Origin: Fennellomyces sp. T-0311
Taxonomy: Eukaryota > Mucoromycota > Mucoromycetes > Mucorales > Lichtheimiaceae
Direction: 5' to 3'
NCBI GenBank assembly: GCA_025266875.1
Contig: JALLLT010000001.1
Location: 806,001 to 870,000, forward strand
Length of the DNA stretch: 64,000 nt
The position numbers and the translations under genes were made by a program. Every line of letters starts with the position of its first letter. Position 1 is the first letter of the stretch. Below are positions 1 through 11,800 of this stretch, piece after piece. The notes under the pieces are model-generated. The model was given only the letters and a program-made list of their open reading frames with translations, had not been told where the DNA came from and searched no databases.

Positions 1-1025
1 CCTATTCAGCCACATCGTGACATCAGATAGAACATCTTATTTCGGCTTTTTGTGGGGTTAGCACTTTCAGCTTGTTAACAGCATGAATAACAACAGTTTT
101 TACAGGACTCGGATTCAGAAACATACGTATACAAGCTTCTGATGCACGAATAATAGGTCCTCATAAGTGTGAACAAAAATATGACGATCACAAGCTCGAC
201 GAGAGTTTAAGAAACAGGGTTATTATTAGGTAATAATTCCTATAAATAGGCGATCCGTTTTTTCCCTATGTATGCGTGGCGCAGGGTACCATATGACCTA
301 GAAACTCTATGGCCAATCTGTTGTGGCAAAGTCTTATTCCCAATTTGTTCTGTCACACAGGGTCCAGCGTTGACAACCTTTCCTAAATAACCGTCGATAA
401 TCGCATGTTTAAGTGGGCCTCAGTTCCTTGAAATCAGTGGTAATCAGCACGGCCCTCGCTCTAGCTAGGCAATCATAGCTGCTATTATTTGAGCTGCACG
501 AAATGTGCTATCATATAGATATCCTGAACACCAGGGTCAATAGTGAGGAGCAAAGGAACTTGAATTACAAATAGATTGGTGTATCCAATCAGTTACAGAA
601 CTTTAAATTATCAAGAAAAAATCAAAATTGTTACGCTGGATAGCATAAACAATAAAGAGAAGTCAAGCGATAAGCTAAAGGCCGGTAGAATTTTATTCCA
701 ACCATGTAATGTAATCATTTTCAGAAAAAACTATATATTATGTATAAAGATGCAAAGCAACTATTGACATAAAAAAAACCATTACTCCGTTAAATGCTGG
801 ACTGGGAGAATTAGCGCTGTCTTCCTCTGTTTCGGCTGATCGAGTTCGAGACGAGGCGACCATAGTAAGCGGTTTGTTAAAAGCCATGTGGTCGCCTTTT
901 TTAGCTCGTGATCTGCAGCTAAATACCCACGTAATACGAACCTCGGTGTGAAGAGTGGTTGTCAAACGTATCTGTGTGTCGCGTGGTGCAAGTTCAACTG
1001 AATATGACCAGATATCTTCATCCAT
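1..1025. other. intergenic, no supported gene
   Basis: No ORF here has recognisable similarity or fungal intron structure. The short ORFs in 576-1064 are compositionally random and overlap on both strands. The segment adjoins the LINE relic that becomes recognisable after about 1026, so part of it may be unrecognisable retrotransposon sequence. Confidence 0.5.
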
Positions 1026-1880
1026 TTGTCCATCCCGTATCGTGTTATTATCAATCAGTGTCATATAAGGAATGCTTCCGCAATCAACGAACCTTTAGCC
1101 CAGTTGGGCAGCAGTCAGGCGTCACCTCTCCGGTACATGATCAACGACACGTCAATCCGCAAACTCACAAGTTTCCAATACCTTGGGCTGCCGTTTACAG
1201 CTGAGGGTATTGCCGGAGATCAGCTTATCAACCAAAGAACGATCGAAGCAACCGGCAGCATGGCATTGCTCCGACAACTTCGTATACACCAGTACGGAAT
1301 TAGCTTTGGCTAGCTTTGCGTACGTATCGCTCTTTCGTTCGATCAGTCCTCGAGCAGGGTTTGGCAATCTCTGCTCTGACCTCACCGCAGCTGAAAAGCT
1401 CATAAAACACAGAGTGCATGCATCAAGATGGTACTCAACCGTAACAAGTCGGCGCCGTTTGCAACTATTATACCAATGGCATTGGCAGATCTACCATCAA
1501 TGCAGCTTTGTGCCCGCACCCTACAGCTTAAATTCGTGACAAGATTTAAAGATCTGCCAGTATCTACGTTGGCGTGAGCGTTCAAGCTCTTGATTCTACA
1601 GAAATCATATAAAAAGATGATGGACGCTCATCGGAAACGGTTGACATCGTCCAACCCACTCCAGCAGCAGTATAACAAGGTTAACAACGGGCAGAACCCG
1701 CCAAAGGACCCGGTTGCAACAGTAATTGACAACAAACGAGACGAGGAATTTATTTCACGCGCCTACAAATACAAGACCGTTCGCTGCCTCAAGCCCCACT
1801 GTCAAGTTGACCCAATCCTTTATCTGGCTGCCTTATTCAAAGGATCAACACCGAAGACCAAGGAGACAAACCGGCGCCCG
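1026..1880 (+). mobile_element. decayed non-LTR (LINE) retrotransposon fragment, reverse-transcriptase 3' portion
   Basis: The third forward frame carries FQYLGLPFTAEGI and then LINQRTIEATGSMALLRQL, the typical thumb region found C-terminal to the catalytic palm of fungal LINE reverse transcriptases. Further on in the same frame, after several stop codons, come IPMALADLPSMQL and KFVTRF (about 1475-1550) and then CLKPHCQVDPILYLAA (about 1789-1836), the usual post-RT motif order. The multiple in-frame stops mean it is dead. The 5' part (endonuclease, catalytic palm) is not visible. Similarity to mucoralean LINEs is from family knowledge; the clade cannot be named. The 3' boundary is soft because the frame stays open into low-complexity sequence. 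Confidence 0.65.
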
Positions 1881-2851
1881 AGGAGGTATTACAAGCAACA
1901 CCTCCAACCGTCCCGGGAAGCCGCACATAGTTGTGTGGAATCCAGAGTACTCAAAAAGCACTTCCCTTTCTTCGTTTCGGCTTTTCTACCTGCACTGTTC
2001 TCTGTATATGTTCTTTACATTTTCCATATCCACCTGCCTTTTTCGACCTTCCGGGATTTTTCAGACATAGTCTCAGTACATCTGTGTTTTTTTTATATCA
2101 AACCTCGTACCGCAAGGAAGAGGCCATATACCTATAAGAGTAGGTCTGATACCTTTCACATGAAATTTAGATTTCCAACCAATCATTGCACTGGCATGAA
2201 ACCACTTGTGCCAACGATACATATGAAAAGATCTAGGGGCCAAGGTACCGGTCACTGTGACTCTTAAAAAAAAGTTATAAAAGAAGGTCATTTTCAAAGA
2301 TTCTTTTTCTGCAACTTTACCTGAGTAGTTCAAATCTGCTACTACCGACTTTGGTCGGCAGAAATTAGGATGTGGGCTTCGGCTCGTGTCCGCCTAAGAC
2401 CCTGTTCAGGTACAGGCGAGGTTATTCAAATAAGAGAATGATAAAAAACCAATTTACTCGTACCTTCCATTTGGTTCTGCATGTTCATTTTTTCTAATTG
2501 GACGCAAGTTTGTGTAACAAACACTTGACTGGTCAGCAGGCTCTTTGTTGAGGGTAGTTGGCTTTACCTGTTGCGTCCATGAGCGTGGGAGTTGTTCATA
2601 GCTACTGTAAATCCCTCTCGCTCATTCATTTGAAGGACACAGGGTAACTTTAATGCTGTTTATCCAACTACTCGAACTGATGGAAGAATATGAATGGCTT
2701 TCATTTCATCAATCGCACAGACACGGGGAAACCGCCTCACAGATTTATTGCATAAACAGATGGATTTGTATACCAGCAGTTCAGCCACAACATGTTCAAA
2801 AGTTATAATTTTTATTGGGAAGGTCACTGATCTGCGCCTATAGGCATATGA
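1881..2851. other. intergenic or retrotransposon-derived sequence
   Basis: The frame of the LINE relic remains open to 2267 but the encoded text is T-rich low complexity with no motif. A short perfect hairpin (CCGAC, TTTG loop, GTCGG) lies near 2345. No gene is supported. Confidence 0.4.
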
Positions 2852-3039
2852 TCACTTGCTTGCGGTACAATAAGTACAGTATAAAATTAAAGAATAGTCT
2901 CCCTGCCTGAAAAGCCCTGCATCGGACGAAAAACGGCCGACGGGTGTGGGAGGAAGGGTATAGCTACAACGTTGATATGGCAGACTACAAATAATGACCC
3001 TGAGCACCATACATGTCTCGATTACGTGATGGTTTCTTG

Positions 3040-3434
3040 CTTTGGGCCTATTGGTGCTGTAGGTGGTGACCCGGTCAGCATTGTTTAGGTGGATGAGACG
3101 ATCAATCTTTTCTAGCACCTCCAATAATGCAGGCCAGGTTTCCGTCCACTTGCCTCTGAGTAAACCCATATTAGATTGTGGTAGAGCAGTTCAGTATGTG
3201 ATCAATGGTGTGCACTCCTATTGGAAGTTCGGGAATATCGCCAAATGCTGTCAGTAACTTGTTCATGTATGCTTCCAAAAGCGGGCATACATTGTAGTGA
3301 CCCCGTTTTGGTTTAGCTACCCCATGGAGACAATCTGGAGGGTTATACGATGAGGGTAACCAGTGTATACCCCAGCTTACTAGTCGGTGACCATCGTTGG
3401 TTGATGCTGCTAGGTAGAGTATCGGGTCGATCAT
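3040..3434 (-). mobile_element. second decayed LINE fragment, C-terminal (post-RT) region, opposite orientation
   Basis: On the minus strand from 3434 the frame reads IDPILYLAASTNDGHRLV, then LPSSYNPPDCLHG and HYNVCPLLEAYM, then ends in a stop. A frameshift near 3170 moves the relic into another frame that continues KWTETWPALLEVLEKIDRL. This is the conserved C-terminal tail of mucoralean LINE polyproteins (a VDPILYLPAS-like block, a Cys/His-containing block, then a Trp-rich helix). It begins at the same conserved block where the plus-strand fragment at 1026-1880 ends, so the two together would cover one continuous protein segment but in opposite orientations. Confidence 0.6.
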
Positions 3435-4490
3435 TCGAATATATAGAGCAAAGACAACGTATCGGCGACAATTAAATCTTCAGCTTTTTTGCATGGCAAA
3501 TGGTGAAAAATACCTATTGTATACGCACTTGTAAAAGCCGGTAGAACCTGGAAGTGACGGGACTAGTAGACAAAATAATCCAAAGTGGCGAAAACATAAC
3601 CGATTAAGAGACGGCGAGCGGAAACTATACTAGATATGGACGACACTCCTGCGTGAATATTTAGTTTTTGACATTTGTAACTTGGCATACGTACGTAGCC
3701 TGTGCATTCCTCAAATAATATTTCTCGATTACAGATGATATAAAAATGAACCGATCACCAGAAGGCTGCAACACGTAGGTCCGAACTTGCTAGTGGCTCA
3801 CTTTTCTATATTGTTTCAATCGTGTGTTCACTTATATAAAGAATACATACAATCATTACTAGTCAAATCACGGCCATCATGCATGCAGAGATAACGCCTT
3901 TGCTTAATATACATACGTCTCTGCTATAGTATTCCAGGTTAAAATTTGTGCACTATTTTAGCATGTGATTGAGACATGGCGCTAGACCGCACAAAAATAA
4001 GCAACTATGCAACGTACGCGCAGAGGGCCATCATCTTCCAATGTTAGTTGGACTATTCTGTTCCTGACATAGCAATCAATCTTTGATATCAGAGCAATGA
4101 AGCACGAGAAAAAACCACTGAAAACTCGTATCAAGGCACAGGGATGGTTTGACAGATCGATTTCTGGCCTAGCACATCTGGGGCACTATGCCTTATACGA
4201 CAGGGTTCCAGCAAAGTAAGCTCGTTGACTTTATAGCAGTAACGTGGTAACATCCCGTTGCGATCAAGTGGCGCATAGCAATATAGTTTTGCGAATCAAC
4301 TCATGATTGTGCATCAAGAACTGCTGGGGACGTAGATCCGCTGTGATCGGCGAGTGAAGCACCACTTGTTTACACATGGACACGGTGTTTTTTAATTTTA
4401 CAAAGCGACTGTATCACCTGAGCTGCGCCCTTTTCTACCTGCCACAAGCGCAAATTTTTTTTTTATCTTTTGTTGAACCTCTCGGGTAAA
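3435..4490. other. intergenic, upstream of KAP123
   Basis: No coding potential is seen. The last 60 bases before the KAP123 start are T-rich and pyrimidine-biased, as is common just upstream of fungal start codons. Confidence 0.45.
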
Positions 4491-7400
4491 ATGGACGCTG
4501 TAAGTCAATCAGCCAAGTACTTTCCGAAAATCAAGACGCATTGACCGAACACACTTCTTTAGAGAACAGTCGAGGAGCTTCTGTCCCAGCTGGCGAGAGC
4601 CCAGGACTCGGACACTATTCGCAACGTAAGTTTTTAATTTTTTTTTTCAGACTAGATCTGGTTTATTAAAACAAGGTACAATATAGATCACGTCGACCTT
4701 GAATACCCAGGTATATGCTTCTCCTGAATGTATTCCTGCCCTGGTCCAAGTGATCAGCACGAGCCAAATGTTTGAGGTGCGTCAGCTTGCCTCGGTGGAA
4801 CTTCGCAAGCGTGTCTCCAAGTGGTGGCTGAAGCTCGACGAAAACGTTCGTGCTCCTGTTAGACAGCAATTGCTTCAAGTGGTTCTTGCGGAACAACAGT
4901 AAGTAAATGAGGGGAAAGGTGTGTGTGTGAAAGAGAGAATGTGCATGCTGATTTTCAATCCAGTCAACTTGTCCGCCACGCGATTGCTCGCGTCATTTCT
5001 TCGGTTGCTCGTATCGACATTGCAGAGAACAGATGGCCCGAACTGTTGCAATTCTTGAACCAAGCGAGCACAAGCTCCAACGTGGGCCACCGTGAGGTTG
5101 GCATTTACTGTATCTATACGCTCTTTGAGGTTATCGCCGAGTTCTTAATGAACCAAACGGCGTCCCTCTTCGAACTCTTCCACAAGACCATCTCGGACCC
5201 CGAGAGCCAGGAAGTGCGTGCAACAACTGTTCTGTAAGTGGAAGGGGTGGGGGAAGAAAAGAGGCACGAGCGAATGAAGAGGGATATTAATATGCATATA
5301 CTCGTTTTGTTAGCGCTCTTGGCAAGCTAGCCGAGTTCATTGATCCCGAAGACAAGGGCAACATTGTAAGGTTTTGAGTTTGGCATGATCGGTGGGTTGC
5401 TCAACTTTAATTTGCATGTGTGGTAGAACGCCTTCAAACAAATGATCCCTGCCATGGTCAACGTGCTACAGGAATCGCTCAAGGAAAACGACGACAAGAA
5501 TGCTCGCGATATCTTTGAAGTCATCGAGAGTTTGTTCATGCTGGTACGAGGAGGACTGGAGGGAGGTGTTCGTTCTGTTATTGACGGTGCGGGTGCTTTA
5601 GGATACGCCGTTCCTTTCTGATCACCTCGCTGATCTCATCCGTTTTCTGCTGACGGTGGCATCCAGCCGCGAGCTGGACGACTCGCTTCGTGAATTGGCA
5701 TTGAACTCGCTCATGTGGGGCTCCATCTAGTAAGAATCCACGCTGTTGCTCCCTAGTTTTCTGCAAACGTCAAAACTAACGATCATGGCTTCTATAATTA
5801 GCAAACAGAGCAAGATCAAGTCGCTCAAGCTGGTCGCTCCGATTATCGAAAGTGTCATCCCTATTGGCACCGAGGAGGACCCTGAGGATATTGATGACGA
5901 CTCACCTTCACGGGTAAGTGCCATAGCCAAAAAAAGGGGGGGAGGAGATGCGGTTTGGAAGCAATTTTGGGGCCACGAGGCTTAAACTCATGATTGTAGG
6001 CGGCATTCAAAGTGCTCAACGCACTCGCATCCAACATGCCCCCGCAGCAGATTGTCCCTATCATCATGCCCATCGTCATCAACTACATGCAAAACTCCTC
6101 GCCTGGCCATCGCAAGGCTGCCATGATGAGCGTTGCCGTCATTATCGAGGGCTGTGCCGAGTTCATCTCCACCAAGCTCGCCGAGGTTCTGCCCATTGTT
6201 TGCGCTGGTCTCCAGGACCCGGAAATTATTGTTCGCCGTGCAGCTTGCATGGCCCTCAGCTGTCTCGCTGAAGAGCTCCCTGTTGAAATGGCTGAGCACC
6301 ACCGTTCTATCATGCCTCTCGTGTTCAACCTGCTTAACGATACCAATCCTGAGATTACCAAGCATGCCTGCAATGCTCTGGACCCCATGCTTGATGGTCT
6401 TGAGGGCGAGGTGCTTCAGTACCTCCCTATGTTGATGGAGAAACTGGTTTGGTTGCTTGACAACGGTACACATACCGATACCAAGGCAACCGCGTTGGGC
6501 GCTATTGGTAGTGCCGCCCACTCTGCTGGCGAGGGCTTCCAACCTTACTTTGGCGAAGTCATGCCACGCATCCGTCGCTTCATGACCGCCACAAACGGCA
6601 CGGATGAGTCGTTGTTGCGTGGCGTTGCTACCGACACTGCAGGTGCCATTGCCGAGGCCGTGGGTGCTGACATGTTCCGACCTCACACTCAAGACTTTAT
6701 GAACCTTGCCATTGAACAGTTGCATCTCGATTCTCCCCGCCTGCGCGAGTGCTCCTATGCATTCTTCTCGGTGATCGCCGGTGTATTTGGTGAAGAATTT
6801 GCACCTTTCCTGCCAACCATCATGCCTGCCATTCTCCACTCATGCAAGGCCGAAGAAGGAAATGATCCCAATTTGGAGACTGAAATCGATCTTACGGTTG
6901 GCGACGAAGACGAGGACGATGACGACGATGAGTTGAGCGGCCTCAACTTCAACTCGGCCATTGCGGATGAGAAGGAATTTGCCTGCGATGCTCTCGGTGA
7001 GCTGTTCGAAAACACGCGCACTCACTTCATGCCCTACGTCGAGGATTCGCTGCAGGCATTGGTCGAGGCGACTGGCAATTTGTTTGACGGCGTGCGCAAG
7101 GCTTCGTTGGGTAGTTTGTTCGCATACATCAAGACGTTCTACTCTCTCTTCAGCGCCGGTGACTGGGTGCAGGGCTTGCCAGTGAACTATCCGGTGCATG
7201 AACACGTCCAAAAGATCCTGCAGCTTGCGATCCCCACGGTATTGACCATGTGGAGCGACGAGGATGATCGTATGGTTGCAGTTCAGATCTGCAAAGAGCT
7301 GATCCAGGCACTCAAATTAATGGGCCCTTGCGTTGTTGCAGATCGTAAGTAATTGATAAACGGCTGCTATTTTTGGGACACGAGCTAACCAGCGTTGTAT

Positions 7401-8428
7401 TAGATGTGGAGGAGATCTCTGACAACATTCTGCAGATTTTCGAAAAGCGATCGACGTGCCAGGAGACGTACGACGTCGAGGACGTGGTGGACGAGGATGA
7501 AGAGGCGGAATCGGAGTCGCTGTTGATTGCGGCAGCAGCGGATCTGGTGGCTGCTCTCTGTGAAACGATCGGCCAAGGCTACTTGTCATACTTTAACGTG
7601 TTCCTGCCGTTGATTGCCAAATACTATGTAAGTTACTTTGTGCATGTGTAATGACGCATGTTTGTAGTCTAATTGCGATATATGGCGATAGAAAGCAACC
7701 AAGGGACCCGGTGAGCGTCTGATGGCGACGGGTTGCCTCGGCGAGTGCATTGGAGGCATCAAGTCAGGCGTCACGCAGCACACCGAGATGCTTCTGGCGC
7801 TGTTCCTGAAGGCCACGGGCGACGAAGAGGAGACTGTGCGAAGCAACGCAGCCTTTGCACTTGGCGTCCTGGTTGCAAACACCGACACCGATCTTTCCCA
7901 GTAAGTCAAGGTGAGACAAAGAGACACGCAACGCTGATGGGCTCGTTTTAGGCAATATCCGACCATCTTAAGTGCGTTGCACCCTTTGTTTGAGAATCAG
8001 AGCCTTCCGGGCACCACGGATAACGCATCCGGTGCGGTTGCACGCCTTATCCTTGCACACCCTAACGCATTCCCGCTCGATCAGGTACTGCCGGTGTTCC
8101 TGAACGCCCTGCCGCTCAAGTCGGACTATGCCGAAAACGAGCCTGTGTTTGAATGCCTGTTCAGCCTGTTCCGCGCCAACAACGCATTTGTAAGTGGCCG
8201 CAACATATATATATATGAAGGGCGAGGAAGAGACTAATCGTGATGGGGGGTGTTGTACAGGTGATGGGACACATCCCTCAGTTCTTGCCGATCTTTTCAA
8301 GTGTGCTGTCCAGCGAGGAGCAGCTCACTGAGGCCACACGGGCACAGCTGATTGAGCTCCTGCGCGCATTGAACGCACAGTCGGCGGACCTCAACCTGGC
8401 ATCCACCGAGCTGGGACGGTTCCTGTAG
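4491..8428 (+). CDS. KAP123: importin beta-family karyopherin Kap123 / importin-4
   Basis: Nuclear import receptor; in yeast Kap123 carries ribosomal proteins and histones through nuclear pores. The spliced model has 13 exons (4491-4499, 4563-4625, 4687-4898, 4964-5233, 5314-5365, 5427-5543, 5602-5729, 5802-5913, 6000-7344, 7404-7627, 7692-7900, 7952-8189, 8261-8428) and gives 1048 residues, close to yeast Kap123 (about 1113). All phases close. It is built throughout of HEAT repeats, e.g. VRQLASVELRKRVSKWW near the N-terminus, SPRLRECSYAFF in the middle and VRSNAAFALGVL near the end. An acidic loop (DLTVGDEDEDDDDDE) lies around residues 600-615. The first coding exon is only nine bases. Start chosen because it gives the conserved N-terminal helix after splicing. 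Karyopherin family assignment is firm; Kap123 is the best match from remembered homology, with Pse1/Kap121 the alternative. Confidence 0.92.
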
Positions 8429-8875
8429 CAAAAGAAGTAGTAGTTGTCGCCGTCAGCTAGAGTTTTCCGTTTTATATCTACATTTAGTATCCACCGTCCC
8501 TCATTACCCTCTTCCTTCTCCATATATAAAATAGCTGTTCTACTAACATGCAGAATGGAGCAGGCCAAAGGAGGGGATGCCCACGGTGGTTGAGCACACG
8601 TACGGTGGCAGGGAGATTTTTGCAAGCGGGCAGGAGTAGCAAATATCGGCTTATGAGCTCCTACCGAATAAAGATTGAAAAAGGGGATGCCGAGTTCATG
8701 ATCAGTTGTCAATGTGATAGGTAGCCCTCAAAAAAAACATTGCACAAGAAAGAGGCCCACGAAAAACACTCACCCCTAAATCTCCATCATCATACTCATA
8801 AACAACTCATCCAAGTTTCCGTTTTCCTTCTCTCTCTTCCTCTTGCACCATCCTTGCGACTTTCCTTTTTAGGCC
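8429..8875. promoter_or_regulatory. intergenic region between KAP123 and the GTPase-RasGEF gene
   Basis: Contains the KAP123 3' UTR and the presumed promoter of the downstream gene. The last 110 bases before the ATG at 8876 are C/T-rich (8770-8870), a typical pyrimidine-rich leader in fungi. No specific site could be assigned. Confidence 0.4.
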
Positions 8876-11800
8876 ATGTGGCTCACGCGAAAGCTTGCTG
8901 CTCTTGCGTCGTTTGACCGCAAGCCGAAAAAGCAAGAGCCCGAAAAAGAGCCTGTCAAAGAACCCCCGGCACTCGCCCCCAAGCCAACCGCAGAGCCTGT
9001 CAAGGACCTTGCCAAGCAGCCCAGAGAGAAAGTTGTCAGCAGCGACAGAGAATCGAGACCGCCCACGAACGATACGAACGAGTCCAAGCCAGCAGCAGCA
9101 GCAGCAGCAGCACCTCTACGCAACAAAGAGTCCAAGCCAGCAATAGCAGCAGTTGCCAACAAAGAATCCAAGCCAAAGCCGCCCAAAGAATCAAAGTCGA
9201 CCAAAGAATCAAAGCCAGCCAAAGAATCAAAGTCGAAAGAAAAGAAAGAGTCCAAGAAAAAGTCCAAAGAGAAAAAGGAAAAGCCGGCCAAAGAGGCCAA
9301 GAAGGAATCCAAGAAGAAGTCCAAGAAGGAATCCAAATCGATCGATGGGGAAAAGGAGCCCAAGTCCAAAGAGTCCAAGTCAAAGACAGTCTTGACCCAG
9401 CTACGCAAAATAAAGTCCAACAAGTCGTCGTCGTCCGATGCCAAGTCGACAAAGTCAACCACCCGGTCCATCCGCACCTTGGGCTCGTTCAGAGGCTCGC
9501 TTCGGTCCAAAGCATCCATCAAATCCAATGCAACAGCAAAGACAACCACCTCCACCGCTGCATCCACCACCACCATCGATCCCATCACAAAGCCCTTGCC
9601 GCCCATCATCCCCCAGCAGCCAACGCAGAAAGTAAATAGGGTCAACAACAATTGCACAGCGCTTACATGGCTGACGTTGCTGTTAGGTATGCGACAAGAC
9701 GATCGTGATTGTCATTTCAGGGACGCTGAACATTGGCAAGTCAACACTGATCCGACTTGGCTTGCAGAATTTGACGGCAGATCAAAACAATGCAACACGC
9801 AAGTAATAAACCCGTCTGGGTCGAGGATCAAGCCAAGCTCATCTACGTTTTATTTTTAGAGTGGCAATGTCACCGGACCATGTTCACACTCGACGATATC
9901 AAGTATCCGATGGACGTGATCGAAATTGATGACACCATGATCAACACCAACCAAGACCCTCCCGAGTTTCCCGAGGTAAGCGAGAAATGAAGAACAAAAG
10001 CCATGAACAGGCTCAAGCTCACCATTTTTGGGGGGGTTCCCTTCCATTTTTGGGGGACGCAACTTGGGGGTTTGTTTGCAGGATTTGGGAAATGTTCACG
10101 GTGGGCTTATTTGTTATGACACGACAAACCGGGACTCCATGGATTGCTTACCGGATTTACTAAGTATGGCAATATTTACACCAACACTGGTTTTTTATAT
10201 AGTTCTGACCTTTTCTTTTTCTTGCCTTTCTTTCTTCCTCTTCTCTTTTCAAAATAACAACAACAACAGACGCCTACGTGTCGCGCAACATTCCATCCTA
10301 CCTGATCGGATTAAAGGCAGATTTATCCAGTTTACGCCAGGTTGATCCGGAACTCGGCCGAAAGCTAGGCAACTTATTTGGCGTCGAATTGTTCGAAGTG
10401 GATGCATTTTCAGAAGACGGCACGAAACGCATGAAAGATATTTACACCATGTTGGTGAAGCAATGCATCAAAGATCACGGAGACGAGTTCCAATCGTATC
10501 ATCATGCAGCCACGCCGGCACAAGCTTCCGATAATGAAAGCACAATCACAATGCGGGAGCGTCGCATTTCCGGCGAAGCAACTTCTTTAAAAAGTCGCAA
10601 ATCAACAGACGGCTTATCCGAACACAGTGCCAATGATGAGCCAGTCAGACGTTCCAGCTTTTCAAGTGACGCCAGCTTCTCTTCCGATTACCGTTTCCCT
10701 TCCTTGTCCTCCAAGAAAGCTGCAGTGGCTGCTGCATCCGATGCAGAATCTAAACCGCTGACAGGCTTTGTATATGCGCCAACAACAACCACTACTGCCA
10801 CAATTACAGCAACTGCTACTGCTACTACTACTGCCACCACTACAACTACTACAGCTACTACAACTACTAAACAGACTAATGACGACGTGATCGAACGCAA
10901 AAGCAGCTTGCATAACACCCCGTATGCGAAAAAGGGCCTGGCCAGTCGCAGAGGATCCAAAGACAGCTGGTGAGTAGTTTATTTCGAGATATATTGAATT
11001 GCTACGATACTAAACTCTTATAGTGAATCTATGGGAACGGGGTTGACGACCGATGACCTCATTGATAAACTGCTTGCGGATGACCCTCCACGATCAGGTA
11101 AAAAAAAATTTTCTTTTATTTATTTATAAATGTCTAACGTAAATATAGACGAGCACATTGCGACGATTTTCATTACCTTTTTCCGTCGATTCATGAAGCC
11201 GGGTGATTTGGCAAGAGCATTGATCGATCGATTCGACAGCGACGGATTGTTGGAACCGCCACCGACGCGACTCCAGGAACGGATCCAAGCTATTTTCCTG
11301 ATTTGGTTAACAAGTTACTGGAACGACTTTCACAGCCGACGCACACGAAAAACAATCACCAATTTTTTGGAGCGGATATCCAAAGAACAAGTGCTACGAC
11401 CGATCAGTGATTCACTGACACCTCTAGCCAATCGGATGCCACCGGACGATGATCCCGATGCACACTGGGGCATGGCTGACGACGACAACGAAGACTTTGA
11501 TGACCAAGATGATGCCGCGTCCGACTCGTCGGATGATGATGTTTTCGAAGAATGCGAAGGCACAACCATGGATGAGATGGAAGAAGCTCCAGCTCCTGCC
11601 AAGAGCAAGAAGGACAGTGGCTATTCATCCGAGTCTTTTGTCAACTTTTTCACAAGCAACGATGATAAGCCGCAGGATAGCAAGTCGATTTCCGAAGGAT
11701 GTTATTCCGCTCCAGAAACGTCTGTCGTTGCAGATCCTCCCTCAATCAAGCGTACTGCGAGCGTCAGTTCGTTTAGTCTGTTTGGTCGACCGCGCAAGTC

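Noticed and set aside
2340..2365. Short perfect hairpin CCGAC-TTTG-GTCGG as a terminator or RNA element
   Set aside because: A five-base-pair stem is expected by chance at this scale, and eukaryotic genes do not use such terminators.
1026..3434. Twin-priming inversion of one LINE insertion
   Set aside because: In twin priming the inverted 5' part lies on the 5' side of the 3' part; here it lies beyond the 3' end of the minus-strand piece, so the order does not fit without further rearrangement.
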